Part shown: positions 13,246 through 13,724 of the stretch, piece by piece
Numbering within the stretch: the first letter of the stretch is position 1
How the letters are laid out: the number at the start of each line of letters is the position of its first letter
From: an uncultured Clostridia bacterium
Lineage (GTDB): Bacteria > Bacillota > Clostridia > TANB77 > CAG-508
Direction: 5' to 3'
Assembly: GCA_934167435.1 (NCBI GenBank)
Contig: CAKPKZ010000030.1
Span: forward strand, 1 to 13,724
DNA: 13,724 bases
Notes under the pieces: generated by a model
Databases searched by the model: none
Told to the model about the DNA's origin: nothing
Seen by the model: the letters and a program-made list of their open reading frames with translations, nothing else
Translations under genes and position numbers: made by a program

Positions 13246-13308
13246 TTTGCTATGTATCACCCTTTCCATATTATTTAAGAAAAGATTTTACCTTGTACGC
13301 TAAAGCAT

Positions 13309-13338
13309 AAAAAAAGATAGAGCAAATTTTACTCTATC
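13309..13338 (-). terminator. Rho-independent terminator in the leader of the replication gene
   Basis: On the minus strand GATAGAG (complement of 13332-13338) pairs with CTCTATC (complement of 13316-13322) around a 9-base loop, followed by T7 (13309-13315). It lies upstream of the replication gene, so it either ends rlmD transcription or acts as an attenuator for the replication gene. Confidence 0.8.
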
Positions 13339-13377
13339 CGTTGTGTAACAAGCACTTTTCTTAATATTTTTTATTTT

Positions 13378-13421
13378 AGGGTCGTATGCGGAAACATGTT
13401 ACCACGTACCCTGTTGTTTCC
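13378..13421. promoter_or_regulatory. Overlapping dyads near the rlmD-proximal end
   Basis: The core GGAAACATGTTACC (13390-13403) is a near-palindrome centred on CATG, flanked by AGGGT (13378-13382) and ACCCT (13408-13412). A second arm pair, GGAAACA (13390-13396) with TGTTTCC (13415-13421), is incompatible with the first. It could be an operator, a parS or replication-protein site, or part of a recombinase attachment site. It lies 107 bases from the rlmD stop. Confidence 0.5.
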
Positions 13422-13527
13422 ATATTTATGTTAACATTGTATTTTTTAGTGTTTTTTTCACTTTTTTTAGTAATTTTTTATCTTTTTTAAAATCTTTCAA
13501 ACTCTTTTATATCAAGGGTTACATGTG

Positions 13528-13724
13528 TTACTTTAAAGTCATAGCAACCACGCATTCAACATGGCTCGTATAAGGAAACATATCAACAGGTTGAATTTTA
13601 GAAATCTCATATATCTCCTCAAATTTTGCCAAATCCCTTACCAAAGTTGCAGGATTACAACTAATATACACAAATCTATCAGGCTTAATTTTCAAAATAT
13701 TATCAATAGAATGTACATCCAAAC
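13528..13724 (-). CDS. rlmD: 23S rRNA (uracil-5-)-methyltransferase RlmD/RumA family, 3' end only
   Basis: The last 64 residues are in the window. They contain the class I methyltransferase pattern DRFVYISCNPATLVRDL, where Cys is the catalytic residue attacking C6 of the uridine, and the usual terminal block QPVDMFPYTSHVECV. The 5' part lies beyond the right edge. This is probably the chromosomal target gene: its 3' end is a known integration site for Firmicutes elements (established knowledge), and accessory genes begin immediately downstream. It ends VVAMTLK, so the insertion did not disrupt its reading frame. The trmA/rlmCD subfamilies cannot be separated with certainty from this fragment. 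Confidence 0.85.
   Translation of the reverse strand, partial: LDVHSIDNILKIKPDRFVYISCNPATLVRDLAKFEEIYEISKIQPVDMFPYTSHVECVVAMTLK

Overview
This is a low-GC, AT-rich segment from a Gram-positive bacterium, most likely a Clostridia-like Firmicute. The support is strong GGAGG-type ribosome binding sites, a Spo0A-type response regulator, and large serine recombinase, MobL-type relaxase and Tn916-like sigma/HTH families. Taxonomy is inferred from gene content and composition only.

The right edge carries the 3' end of a chromosomal rRNA methyltransferase gene (rlmD/rumA type, minus strand). Immediately downstream begins a block of accessory genes, nearly all on the minus strand, which looks like an integrative mobilizable element inserted at or next to the rlmD 3' end. 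Reading leftward from rlmD, the block contains: a leader with competing dyads and a strong terminator; an HTH replication-type protein with iteron-like repeats inside its coding sequence; a truncated DNA C5-methyltransferase; a coiled-coil-like protein; two small proteins; a ParB-like protein; a small RHH-like relaxosome accessory protein and a C-terminally short MobL relaxase; a sigma-70-like factor overlapping a tiny Tn916-Orf8-like HTH protein; a small unknown protein; an HTH protein; a small SHOCT-like protein; and a large serine recombinase. One plus-strand gene, a Spo0A-like response regulator, sits in the middle behind its own consensus promoter and three tandem 20-bp repeats. No type IV secretion, coupling-protein or VirB4 genes are present, so this would be mobilizable rather than self-transmissible as seen here.

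The main structural discovery is a 78-nt repeat present twice in inverted orientation (9588-9665 and 11487-11564). It flanks parB and its two upstream small genes. Each copy can fold as an 11-bp closing stem holding two internal hairpins, and most differences between copies fall in a loop or preserve pairing. One copy lies just upstream of the mobilization genes, where an oriT is expected; parS or a single-strand origin are alternatives.

The element is partly decayed. The serine recombinase and the Spo0A-like regulator each carry one apparent single-base frameshift, the C5-methyltransferase is cut off after 51 residues, and the relaxase has lost its C-terminal part. Downstream of the recombinase (3327-3716) are two stacked C-terminal remnants that resemble one another. 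The left edge (1-170) holds another, older recombinase relic in which N- and C-terminal pieces are joined exactly at a 10-bp repeat. Between the relics are cargo-type genes: a metallophosphoesterase, an XRE-HTH/SAM-methyltransferase fusion and a plus-strand transglutaminase-like protein. Together this suggests repeated insertion and decay of serine-recombinase elements at one chromosomal site.
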